A DNA stretch of 64,000 bases, taken from Phallusia mammillata (taxonomy: Eukaryota > Chordata > Ascidiacea > Phlebobranchia > Ascidiidae). Position numbers and translations under genes: made by a program. Under the pieces are notes generated by a model. It ran no database searches and was not told the origin of the DNA. It saw nothing but the letters and a program-made list of their open reading frames with translations. Shown one piece after another: positions 48,950 through 60,287 of this stretch (its first letter is position 1; each line of letters opens with the position of its first letter). The DNA is taken from positions 1 to 64,000 of the forward strand of contig QLIY01000282.1 in NCBI GenBank assembly GCA_003260075.1, read 5' to 3'.

Positions 48950-49172
48950 CCAACAGGCACAACAGACAATTTATTCCAAAAGACCAGACAATGTATATTT
49001 TATATCCCACAACACCCTCATAGTTGTTAGGATTTCAATTTTGGGCCAAACAGATCCCCCCCCCCACAGGCACAACAGACAATTTATTCCAAAAGACCAG
49101 ACAATGTATATTTCATATCCCACAACACCCTCATAGTTGTTAGGATTTTCAATTTTGGGCCAAACAGAGCTC
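48950..49172. repeat. 100-bp direct repeat joined by a C tract
   Basis: Copies starting acaggcacaacagacaattt and ending tttgggccaaacaga flank the C tract at about 49056-49065. They differ at two or three positions. Confidence 0.88.
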
Positions 49173-50369
49173 TAAATACGAACAAGTAACGTAAGACATC
49201 AGACACGACAAAAACACGTCACAAAAGTAATACGTCACGCTTCAAACAAAGAAAATCGACTGTTTTAAAAGCCACTAGATGGTGCTCAAGGGCTGCTTAG
49301 AAGTTGTGGCTACAATTTGATTTCTAACTATGTAACTAACACCATGATTCCCATATCCAACATATTATCTAATAAATATTGTGCTGTGTCAAAATGCTTC
49401 ACACTTATGAACTTCAGGTTGTATACATGATGCTTCAATTGTCAAACATTTGATGTACCGAACTTTAGCAAAGAATAGCAAATCTATACATAACTTAATA
49501 AAGTGCTAGACAATTTTTTTTCGTAAATAATTTCAGAAGTAACATGTTGCTTCAAATGTTTTGTTCCCAAACATAGGTAAAAAATGATTAAATTAACCAT
49601 TGCAATTCCCATAAATAGGGCATGTTTCGCAGGCAAATGACAGACAACTTTACATGCATTGAAATCTTACAAAGATCAATTTACAGTTGTGGAGTCAAAT
49701 GTGTAATCTAAAATGAAACGTTCCTGGACAACAACTTTGAATGTGTGTGAACACAAAGGCAAAATCTGTCCTGTTTGCAAACAGTTACCTTGCTTAACAA
49801 CACATTGCACAATAATCCCACCTAAACACTCAATGTATAATGCAGGCAAATATGCTATGTTTTAGCGATTTAGAAGGGGTAAGTTATGTGAGCAGGTGGA
49901 TTTTCTACTTAGCTCAATAGATTCTTGTCTGCATGAGCATGTAACCAACCATAAAACTACTTTTAAGCAGTGATTCATACCTTTGGTTTATCAAAAAACA
50001 TGGTAGACAAAGCAAATTCAGCAGTTTAGTGAAAGGATAACAAATTTATAAAAGTTAAGCCACTGCTTTGATGTGATGAAGACATTTTTTATGTCTGTCA
50101 ATGGCTCAAAAAGCTATATCACATAGGAATTCTTGTTTTAAAATCCGAAATGTTATTTTTGACAGGATAAATTCATTTAGTGTATATGGTCAACAAATTT
50201 TAGATGGGCAGAGCATTGATAACATAAATAAATACCAGACCATATAAACAGCAACAATGTCAAGATGTTTGCAAAAGTCTCACCACAGTTGTTGAACTAA
50301 ATATTTCCTAAAACTTCATTAAAAAAATCTGGTAACCCCAAGATAAAACACATATAGTCTGATGATGTC

Positions 50370-52261
50370 TTATGTGTTCGTTCTTCGGCCCACATTCATT
50401 TTGTTTGCAAAGAAACTTCTAAGTATCATCACTTGTCCAACCATCACTATCACCATAATTCCAAGTTGGATTAGTGACCAAAGCTGTAAAAGATAATGAG
50501 CCCCAGTCATATATGCACGAAGACATACTATGGTGTAGCTGCAGTGCGTTCAGCTTTTATCCACCAAATGTTCCTTCATTGTTTTGTGCTGCATAATGGT
50601 TTAAGGTTGTGTAGCTATTTAGCTTGGAGATTGTTTTAGTGCTATTGCGTCATTATGTTTTTTTCACCAGGCGAAATGAACTCAACTCAAATAAAGTTAA
50701 ATAAAAATACTACACTTACTGAACATACTCAGTGGTGGGATTCAGCCGGTTTGCACCAGTTCTATAGAACCGTCTCACAAATTTTTATGAGATTGGCGAA
50801 CCGGTTTGCATTACTGGTTATTGTCAATCGACTTTTTGTAACAGAACCGGCTGAAAAACTATAACTTTTGTGATAGAACCAGCTGAAAAAACTTTTAAAT
50901 CCCACCACAGAACATGCTTCATATCACCCAGGAAAAATTATGTACATTTTTGCTTTAGATGCATTTTGCATGAAATACAAAGGACACCTATCATCAATAT
51001 TACACATGAAAACATTAGACTCAGAAATACTCTATGACAAGTGGACACCTGTGAGATTAGTTGAGATAATTATGGTAAACACCAACCTGAACACGGTTTC
51101 CTAAGCGCTCTGCAAATGTCCTTGACAATGACTCACGCAAACGGAAGTGTGTTTGAAAGTTCATAACTTTGTTGGAAGCTTCGTGGATATTTGCACAAGC
51201 TGTTTCCATCTACAGGTGAAAACAAAATGGCTATTATGTTCCGATACATGCAACTAGTCAAGGGATTCTTACCAGGCTTAATGCTGTTGCTCTGTCCATG
51301 CTATCAACTATTGGCTTTTCTGAACCAACTGAGAAGTCAAAATACACAACTTTGTGTGTAATTGTGGAAAATTCATTACTGAAGCATATCTAATGGGGGA
51401 AAAACATATTTTAAAAAAACAACATTACAAAAGTAACAACAAAACACACAAAAAAAACTGTAAACTTGTAGCATATCTAATGATATGTAACACCCCCCCC
51501 CCCATTACTGAAGCATATCTAATGGGGAAAAAACATATTTTAAAAAAAAAACATTACAAAAGTAACAACAAAACACACAAAAAAACTGTAAACTTGTAGC
51601 ATATCTAATGATATGTGACAAAAAAAACACAGAAACAAAAAAACATGTTGCATATGCTCAACTTGAAAACCAAAATCTGAAGCCATGTCAAAAATTAACC
51701 TGATAAGTTGTATTCTTGGTTGCTTCCCACTCATGAGAATCATACTGTTTCCTTTTTTCCTGATATAATTTTAATCCATCTTGGTCCTCCACATAACAAT
51801 CAACATCATATCTTCCTCCACTGATGACCTAAAAACCAAAACAAATATATACAGCAAAAGACAAGTTGGAAAAAAAGCTTAAATACCAAGTTTTTTCTTT
51901 GTTAATTTTAAGGGTGCAATAGTGCGACAAAAGTGGTGACACATATTGTGTGTTTAAATTTAACATTAAAAAACCACACACAATGTGCAGTGATTTAAAC
52001 GCCTTCAGCTAACTCTTTAGACCCAATATAATAAAACACTATTGCAGGTGAAAAGTTAACCATATATTACAAAAAACAAACCTGATATTCTAAAGTAGCT
52101 TTGGTGCCTTTGCTCAAATCCTCGAAAAAACACTGCTTTGAATTGTCCTCTAGCTCGAACGTTAGTTCAACGCATTTTGTTCTTCCAAATAATAACGAAA
52201 TGACTAGGGATAAAATACAGAAATGCGAGCTTCGCCAACATGAGACAAGGCAAACGTTCAT
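50370..52261 (-). CDS. p24 family cargo receptor, gamma type (TMED3/TMED7-like)
   Basis: A 220-aa type I membrane protein of the p24/emp24 family, which cycles between ER and Golgi in COPI and COPII vesicles. Minus-strand exons: 52082-52261, 51700-51828, 51273-51389, 51087-51209 and 50370-50483, all in phase. After a signal peptide (about residues 1-30, [12 protein letters not shown]) comes the GOLD domain: [38 protein letters not shown], and [20 protein letters not shown]. The two disulphide cysteines of the domain are in place. A coiled-coil follows ([20 protein letters not shown]), then one membrane helix and a short tail, [16 protein letters not shown]. The tail has the FF coat-binding motif but no C-terminal KK pair. 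GGRYDVDC and the coiled-coil block point to the gamma subfamily. Start chosen at 52261 because the upstream in-frame codons lack an ATG. Exon 3 has a partial duplicate across a seam. Confidence 0.93.
50730..50910. mobile_element. hAT-like MITE, TSD aacatact/aacatgct
   Basis: A 181-bp non-coding element starts cagtggtgggattcagccgg and ends aatcccaccacag. It has two internal aaccgg-containing repeats per half. The flanks aacatact (50722-50729) and aacatgct (50911-50918) form an 8-bp target duplication with one mismatch. The terminal sequence cagtggtggga is typical of hAT elements. A relative in the other orientation lies at 53284-53455. Confidence 0.88.
51374..51610. repeat. 110-bp direct repeat joined by a C tract, overlapping p24 exon 3
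   Basis: Copies starting attactgaagcatatctaat flank the C tract at about 51492-51503, with a few A-run length differences. The right copy contains the acceptor and first 16 bp or so of p24 exon 3, and the left copy runs into the complete exon. Only the left copy is usable. Confidence 0.85.
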
Positions 52262-54002
52262 GGCAATCGTTTTAAAGAACACTTTAACTCAAATGCAACA
52301 AACGAATTTTGCTTCACTCAGCCAGGAAAAGATAAACACATTTGTAAAAATGAGAGAAGTGCAACACTGAGCACCAGTGTAAACAAAATTTGTATTATAA
52401 TACTTTCGTTAAATCAAATTTTCAATGTTGTATCCAAAAAAAAAAAAATTTTATTTTTGTTTCATTGTGCGATGAAAATGTATCTTTAACATTAATTAAC
52501 AAATTAAAGATTTTGTGATAATTTAACTCTATGGCTGTGGATAAATTATCTGCTCCGGATTACCAAAAAAACTTTTACCGGGACACGTCACTCAGCTAGT
52601 TTGATTGAAGGTGAATGCGTGAAAGTTACATTTGAAGCTTAAAATATTAAGTATTTATGCTAGTGTGTAAAATTGCAAAGCAAAGTAGCCTGCAAAGCAA
52701 TTGCAGTTTGATGTCTATTGATTTTTGATATTTATTGTTTCTTTAATCTTGATGTACAAATGAACCTGCATAAAGTTGTGCATACCGCTTTTAAACCGCA
52801 GTTTGTGTATGAACGTTTAAACTAAATTAGTAATGCAAATGATGTATGAATTGTATAATGAAACAATAATTGCATCATACTAATGAAATAACATTTTTTT
52901 GCAAAATCGCCTTTCTGTGACACCCGCGTTGTTTCAAACGCGCGGCGCATCGTGCCAAAGGCACGTTCACAGCGAATCTGCAGTTTCGCCAATTTAGAGA
53001 AGACGGTGAAAAGGATTTAATGCAAGTTTCAAATGTGTTCACGCATGCAATGTTTGACTGCTTTCGTTTTAAAATCTAAATTGCTGTTTTTATCAGGTGT
53101 TTGCGACCACATTCTAATTCTGAGAACTCTTCAAAAAAATGTTGACTGAAAACAACCTAACAAAAGTTACACTTCAACAACAAAGGAATGATCGCCACAT
53201 TTTCAAAAGCAGGTACTTTGTAGGCTACATTTTGTGCAAAATCATTTCTATAGGCTTAATTACGTTTAGGCTATAGTTATACTCAGTGGTGGAATTCAAT
53301 TTTATTGTCAGCCGGTTCTATCACAAAAGTCATATTTTTCAGCCGGTTCTGTTACAAATCCATTGACAGTAACCAGTAATGCTAACCGGTTCGCTGGTCT
53401 CATGAAATTTCTTGAGACTATAGAACCAGTGCGAACCGGCTGAATCCCACCACTGGTTATACCCACACCGTTAGTACGTGTGCATCATATTTATGTATAT
53501 GTATGTAGTTGTTGATCAAACCATTTTTGGACATGTTATCAAGTCTGTAAATAGTCCACGAATCAAATTTTTACCGATTTCTTTTCGAAAGAATGGCTCT
53601 CGGGCAGTTTTTGACTGTTCGTTTTTTTTTTTTTTTGACGGGCGGGGATTAAAGAGTGATTGATACATTTCGAGTGAATAAGCCCGTAAGCCAATAGTGA
53701 CCGTTTAAACACGCGCAGCCTATATCAATTCCACTCATCGATATGATATAATGCAGTTACGGCAGGCGGTAACTCCATTACGAAGCTATTGATTTTAAAT
53801 TTTCTCATAATCTAGCCTTGTGACTTAAGTATCTGAAAAGAACCCTACGCCTGCCACCTTGCACATAATCTCATTTCGAGATGTTGCTTTTCTTTTCTAT
53901 GTTCAATGCAACATGATTTTTTTGTGCCCAGTGGAGTGATTATTGGCCAAAACAGGGGACTTCAGTTGCTTCACCGGCACTTTACAAGCAACGTTGCGCA
54001 AA
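52262..54002. other. Divergent intergenic region between the p24 gene and the homeobox gene
   Basis: The two genes are transcribed away from each other, so both promoters should lie here. Apart from the hAT-like MITE at 53284-53455 and a T15 run at about 53623, no feature is recognised. I looked for upstream coding exons of the homeobox gene, including a paired domain, and saw none. Confidence 0.5.
53284..53455. mobile_element. hAT-like MITE, TSD gttatact/gttatacc
   Basis: A 172-bp element starts cagtggtggaattcaa and ends gaatcccaccactg, with internal gccggttct repeats. It is the reverse-orientation relative of the element at 50730-50910. The flanks gttatact and gttatacc form an 8-bp target duplication with one mismatch. 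It sits about 550 bp upstream of the homeobox gene's first ATG. Confidence 0.88.
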
Positions 54003-56675
54003 ATGGAACCGTTTAGATTGACAAGCACTAGTGGTATAGAATCGAAACTGAAGTGCAATTTTGTCCAGGCGTTGCAGAATCGAAGATCTTTCGAGAATTT
54101 TCCATGGCAGGACCGTTTCAGGACCCCCGCTGTGAACCTACCCACGGAAACGAACTATCATAATCGTGTGGTACCGGTTGCATTGGATTGGTTAATGTCT
54201 CTGCCGGGTTCTATTCTACCCCAGGTGTTACAGCAAACGGCAAACAACGTACAAACTCAGCTGTCTATACAGCGAAACATTTTCGCTTCAGACATGCGAG
54301 GTAGGTATAAAGTATACGATGTTTTTTGTGGGGGATTTGAGTTATTATTATTTTTTTTTTTTTTGCTTACAACTTTTGCAGTAAATGCAGATCCACAATT
54401 GTTGAAATATCACCTGGAAAGTAACAGCAATAGCCGGACGAATTCCCCTCCACGGGAACAAAGTAAACAGGTATAAAAAAATTTACCACACGGTACGAAA
54501 TCGCACTAATCCTTTCTAGGTTATGGTGTATGAAATTGATGAATGAAAGTTATACATATCGTTGCTGATTATAGTTCAACATTGCGATTTTGTGTTTGGT
54601 TAAACTTTGCTTGCCCTAATTTTTTCTAGCTAGCCTATACATTATTTTGATTAAAAAAACAAAACAATCGAAGTGTGGATATCATTCATTAAAGAGGACA
54701 TATTTGATTTGGTTTTATTAACTTATCGGAATAAAAAAAAGCTCACTGGCTGTAGATATATATTATAACCATTATTTCCCAGTTAGCCTTTTGGCTATAT
54801 GGTATTGTGAATACTACCTTTCTGGTTTCGTTTTACCATGATTTATTTTAATTTTTTATCAATATTTGTAGAGCGAAACAACGGGGAAAAAACTCACGAC
54901 CGAACGAGGAGGCTTCACCGCCCTAAACTGCGCGCTCAATGATTGGACAAAAATCTCCAGTGAGAACAACATTACAGGTTTGACTTCCCAATTGAGTGGA
55001 AGTAGCAAACCATCGAAAATCTGTGGTCAATCGAAGCAACCGACTGTAAATATTGGCACCAATGTACATGGCGTGGAAAACCTCTTCAATGAATTTTATA
55101 TGCCCTCATCTCTGCAATACTTTGTAAAATCGGCAGAACCTTTGTCAAACCAAGGTAAAAAAACATTTTTGGTTGTAACACAGCACTCATTGTTTTTACA
55201 AACCTAACATTTCACCATAATCTGCAGACAGAATACGATGTTTCGTAACACGCTGTGACGAAAGATAGGCAGTATGAGCTAATGTAGCCACTTTACGACC
55301 GAATAACCGTCGTTAAATCCAGTTGTGGGCACTAACAGGTCGGGGAGACATGGCTTTTCTATCTGTTGCTCCCAACAACCCGAAGTGCCGTAAAGTGGTA
55401 GTTCATACGGCCGATCTCTTGTCACTAGCTGCACCTATGAGACCTTATATGCCGCAATGTGTGTACTTTGGACACCTTATTATATATTGGCTCAATGCTT
55501 TATACTAACATTTTATACCATTATACCCCCCCCCCGTTCATACGGCCGATCTCTTGTCACTAGCTGCACCTATGAGACCTTATTTGCCGAAATGTGTGTA
55601 CTTTGGACACCTTATTATATATTGACTCAATGCTTTTATACTAACATTTTATACCATTATGAAACAAGTAGTTTTACGCGTTAACATTTTTTGGATGATA
55701 TTGCTTTTATCACTTTATTTGATTTTGTAAGATGCCATTATTGTTTGGGTTATCTTTTTTGAAAAATATTTTTTACTCTCATTTTTTATGTTACCCAAAG
55801 ATGGAAGACACCTTTATCAGAAAACCTCTCCACGTTCTCACAGTTTTGAAACAAAAGTTGATAGGAATCCAAGCAATTTGAGGAAGGACGGTTTGATGCT
55901 TCCTACACAAGAAAGAGAATTGTCTTGCCACCAGCAACGAAGAAGCAGGACTCGTTTTACTTCAGGTGTGCAAGCAATCTGTAAACATATCAGCCCAAAA
56001 TATTTCTACGTATCCCTCAAAATCTGTCGTTAGTTGGTAAATTGATAAAAGACTAAATTTGATACGACAAGTATGCATTGTTATGCGTACCTGTAACTGA
56101 CTTGAGCTGCTTTCACGACGCCTCATTTTATTACAACAGAACATTACTGTTAAATTTTTTAATTTATTTACAATCTTATAAGTTACATGTAAGTTGGTTA
56201 TACATGTAAGGGCACCAGTTATCGATTTTCGGAAAAATTCCAAAAATGCACAACTGGTGTCACACCGATTTTTTTTACTTGTTGTATAGATAACTTATAG
56301 TGTTTAATTTTTCTTTTTCATGTATATACATATATATATATATTACTTTTGGTCACATAAAGCGGACAAACAAGCAGCATGTTTATTATCAGTTCTATTG
56401 TTTTTTGGCAGATCAATTGACAGTACTTGAAGCGGCATTCTCGCTTGGACATTATCCGCCAGTGGGCGTGCGAGAGAAGCTTGCAAATCGTACCGGTCTG
56501 ACCGAGGCTCGGGTTCAGGTATATTCAATTGCCAGCTATCACTTCCAGGAAACCAACATTTACATAAATTCTCCTTCTATCCTTGTAGGTTTGGTTTTCT
56601 AATCGCCGAGCCAAATGGCGTAGATCTCGACTTAAAAACATGCAACAGCACGATCAAGAGTCTCTCGCTAGCTGA
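54003..56675 (+). CDS. PRD-class homeobox transcription factor with Ser50, no visible paired domain
   Basis: A 342-aa protein from exons 54003-54300, 54382-54470, 54872-55154, 55801-55965, 56412-56518 and 56589-56675, all with AG/GT borders and matching phases. Start is the first ATG (MEPFRLTSTSG). About 260 residues of Ser/Gln-rich sequence without a known domain precede a C-terminal homeodomain. The homeodomain begins RRSRTRFTSDQLTVLEAAF, passes GLTEARVQ and ends VWFSNRRAKWRRSRLK, then a tail of about 12 residues. The intron between VQ and VW falls at homeodomain position 46/47, the classic PRD-class intron. Residue 50 is Ser (VWFSN), which is characteristic of Pax proteins, and LTEARVQVWFSNRRA is closest to the Pax3/7 type. 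No paired domain is seen upstream. It should bind TAAT-type sites in the nucleus. Either it is a diverged PRD-like gene, or paired-domain exons lie elsewhere. Confidence 0.88.
55400..55655. repeat. 125-bp direct repeat joined by a C10 tract (homeobox gene intron 3)
   Basis: Copies starting gttcatacggccgatctctt and ending acattttataccattat flank the C tract at about 55527-55536. They differ at about five positions. Lies wholly within the intron between exons 3 and 4, so coding is not affected. Confidence 0.88.
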
Positions 56676-57360
56676 TTGGCTACTCAGGTCACGTGGACGG
56701 AAGGAAGTGAAGTGGCACAGTTCAACTCAATCACGGTTGAATGACAACGGTGCCGGTTATGCAGCAGGATGTTTGTTTGCTGCATGTATTTACCTGTCGG
56801 TATATATTTTACCTTAAAAGGGCTTATCAGATTGCGGCATCCTTTTTGCACAAGCTTGTTGACATTACGGCGGCGGCAGCGTGACCGTTTTTATTTGCCT
56901 GTTCGGCTTTTTGTAACAGAATGGCAAAGTCGCTGCATTGCAACAATATGAAAACAATAGAGAAGAAGAAAAACGTGATCAATGCAACCTACTTTTAACC
57001 AAATACAGCAAAAAAAACAAGTTAAAAATACATTTCTGTTTTGAAACAGATCTAGGTTTTACCGATTGGTAACCTACCGATAAAAATTGAAACCAAAGCG
57101 TGACAACAAATGCTGTACAAAAAAACCCGCAATTTTACAGAATTTTTCTAGAGAAGGTATAATAACTTTATCACTGTTTTTGAACTAACTATGATTTATA
57201 AGTTCATAATTGACGGTCTTTAAAGATTCTGAACAAAAACAGACAAACTATGATTAAATTTTAGCTTTATATCCCGTTATGTCTTTTTTCTTATCTTTTC
57301 ACGAACGTATGGGGGCAAAAACTATAAAACTCCAAAATTAGTTGAACTTCAACCTGTTCT
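56676..57360. other. Convergent intergenic region
   Basis: This holds the 3' ends of the homeobox gene (+) and of the thrombospondin-repeat gene (-). AT-rich; no repeat or further gene recognised. Confidence 0.5.
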
Positions 57361-60287
57361 TTACGCTGGAACTCGCGATTCAAACGGAACATTGTACATT
57401 GCGTAAGCTTCGTTTACAGCAGGACGAGCCGCGTCAATCGGTTCACGATAATCGTCCCGTTGTGCACTAGTTTCGCTGGTTGAACGAACAGAGGACGAAC
57501 TGTTCCGAGCCGAACGCGGTTCTGCCGACGACCGCTGAAATCCGAACTCGTGAGACGCATTGTAAGACCCTGAATATACTTCCGAAGTGCTCGGTTGAGG
57601 AGATACAGGGTTGGTATTGTTTTCTGCGCAAGGTTGCGGCGGCAATGGCTCGCGTGTTCGGTCACTTGCTTCTGATGGGGCTATATTTGGCGCCAGGTAC
57701 GGGGATGCCTCGCTTGGTGGAGGGTAACTGTTACGGTGCTGCACGATGGGAGTACGGCTTCCACCGAATACCGAAATGTCCTCCTGGCTACTCTCAGCTA
57801 CGCTTCCCATTCCAGGTCGGCGTTTCAGTGGCCTTGTATACGGCGAATCGCTGCCAAACTCCCCGAAGTGCTGATTCCAACCTGCGCTGCCTGGCGCCAC
57901 CCCATGTCGCATATAGTTTGGCAAGCTCCTGCGTTTAACCTGGGGTCGCGGCACCGGTCGCACACTGCCAAGGCGCCGAATCTCCTCATGTAAAGGTCCC
58001 CGGCGCTCAGTTTCGCATCGGCGCAATTGGCTCCTCAAGGCGCCACCCGGGTCCTGGCGTGCCACAAAAGATCCTGAATATTCTCGTCGTTGAGCAAATC
58101 TTCCTACTCCATTCGGGATTGGCACTGATGAAGTCGTCGGCTCCTCTTCTAGCTGATCAAAATCACTATCTGATGTAAAATCATCAACGCTATTGTTTCG
58201 GTAGGCCGGTATATCAGCATATATAGGATCCTCGCCGTTATTGGCACGGTTTTCGGCGTGTGGCACTGCGGTATAAGATGCCGCGGTATTTTCTGCAAAT
58301 GCCACAGAGCGTACAGAGCTGTTCCGGGCAAACTGTGGGGTGCTGTTTTGCCCTGGTCCGCCGCTGGGCACGTCGGGTTGCAGGTACACAGAGCTGGGCG
58401 AGTTACGTCGCATTGTAGCCATCTGTTGCAAAGCCCGCACCCTTGCAATAAGTCTGTCGATAGAGGACGAGTGGTACTGGTTGCTGCGTGCGTTACCAGC
58501 TGCACCACCGGTGTTCTGGGAAACGGCCTGACTAGCCGTTGTTGATTGAAATGACCGAAACGGAAGAACTGACAACTTCCCTTTGCGAAATTTCTGCATA
58601 CCGATGTATGTGAGTAAGACGAGTATGCAAAACGCCAGCACACCTACCAAGACCCCGATATACACCATAACTTTCGAATCTTCTCCTGATTGTTTCTCAG
58701 TGGCCACGCTGTTTTCGTTGAGTCTTGGTTTTAGCAATACTCCAGGTCTGGTTTGGTTGCCCGGGCTTTTGGGAAAAACTATTACCCCAACATCTGGAAA
58801 AGATTTCGTTCGTTTGTTCAGTGCTGTAGTTGTAGTTGGGGCATTTGTAGTAGTAGTGCTTTTTGTAGGGGTCGTTGATAATGTAGTCGTGCTTGACACG
58901 GTTGTGGAAGTTGTCACTTTGTTCTTCGTAGATGGCAGCAATTCAACGAAATTCTTACACATGCTTACATAGCAAGAGCGTCGTTCCACAGCACTGTCAG
59001 ACGCTGCTGTACCGGCGCATTGAGTGGCGTCCACCGCTACTGTCCCATTCTGACAGGTCCTGGTCCATAAACGCGTACAGTTGCCATCACAAGTCGTCCC
59101 ACTGGGTTGCCATGGTGACCAGCTTGGACAGGGTTGCGTGTTGCACGCCATAGTTTCTACCTCGTAGAACTTGGTCGTGCTGATCTGCTGGAACTTGTAA
59201 CGCCGGGAAAGGCCACCTCCGCACGACTTGTCGCAAGTTTCCCACTCGAGCCATCTGCGCATGCACCTTGCCATCATGTAATAGTAGGTCTGCTTTCGAA
59301 CGCAGGTTTCGCTTCCAAGTGCTGCGCATGTAATATAGGTCAGCGTGTGCATAACAAGGTGACAATGCACTTCCTAAATATCTTAAATATGGTACAATTT
59401 AACTAGACCATCGTTTAAATAACCAAAATTGAAAAAGGAAATGTGTCCCTATGATTTAATGGTTTGTTTATATTTTTCGATCCTTATGCAATGTAAACAA
59501 TCCAAATCTTGCTACAAGACTTAACGACCCATTGTTTACATCTCACTAGTTTAGCTACGACCCACACAAATTTGACTACACCGAAAACTGTTATTGGGCC
59601 ACCTTTTCTAAGCATGAAAAAGTCTGAAATAGAAAATTGACACCACTAATGAAAGTGATATAATAAAGAAGCAAATGCTTCTGACTTACAAGAAGTTGTT
59701 AAAAATCGAGATATTTTATAAATTTCACCTACACAGGCATCGTCAGGGTTTAAACACCTAATCAAATAGAATCTATTTTGACTGAGTGATCGTGGACGCT
59801 ATTGACATGCCTACTATTAGAGGAACAAATCATGTGAAACGCATTTATATTTTCCCAACTGAAAGTGATGTTTAGTTGCATACATTGGTCATAAAACGCT
59901 CCCACCTCAGCAAACTGCTGAAAACTTTTGATGAACACTAATGGCGTTTCATACTCGAGTAGATTTATTATAGCTGTTCTTACTTTACTTACCTCCGAAG
60001 GAATTTTGTTCCAGACAATTTTGAATGTTGGTTTTGATCCAGTACTTGCAGCCAGCGTAAGTAGACAGTTGAATTTTTGGTCCGCTGGTTTGATTATGTA
60101 CTCTCCATCCCGTTGAGCAGCTTTGTCCGATTCGCTGACTTGACTTGGGTTGATTGCAAACTCCGTTACGACCATTGCTGATCTTGTCTTCAACAACCAC
60201 TATATTGTAGGTTGTCTGTCCATTGAGCAGAGCGACTAGACAAATGTAGACACTACAGCGAAACAGAAGTCTGTTTGTGGCCGGCAT
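57361..60287 (-). CDS. Type I membrane protein with thrombospondin type-1 repeats
   Basis: Two minus-strand exons, 59993-60287 and 57361-59321, join in phase to encode 751 aa. The N terminus, MPATNRLLFRCSVYICLVAL, looks like a signal peptide. The second exon starts ALGSETCVRKQTYYY and carries two TSR-type modules. The first runs from WLEWETCDKSCGGG to CNTQPC, and the second is WSPWQPSGTTCDGNC, RTCQNG, ending CYVSMC. A Thr-rich mucin-like stalk follows, then a membrane helix at about residues 316-340 (VMVYIGVLVGVLAFCILVLL). The cytoplasmic tail of about 410 residues is Ser/Arg/Pro-rich and disordered, with several tyrosines (for example YADIPAY). WxxW motifs in TSRs are usual C-mannosylation sites. 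Likely a cell-surface adhesion or guidance-type receptor, but no named family is recognised. The frame of the first exon is not certain; see findings. Confidence 0.82.

Larger units (their letters stand above)
47363..50369. other. Intergenic region between MARVEL protein A and the p24 gene
   Basis: No coding exon recognised. It contains two homopolymer seams (47688 and 49054), a hAT-like MITE with an internal C54 tract (48584-48876) and long AT-rich stretches. The promoter of MARVEL protein A and the 3' end of the p24 gene should lie at the two borders. Confidence 0.5.

Noticed and set aside
57480..57938. Plus-strand open frame of 152 codons
   Set aside because: Antisense shadow of the large exon of the thrombospondin-repeat gene; no domain of its own.
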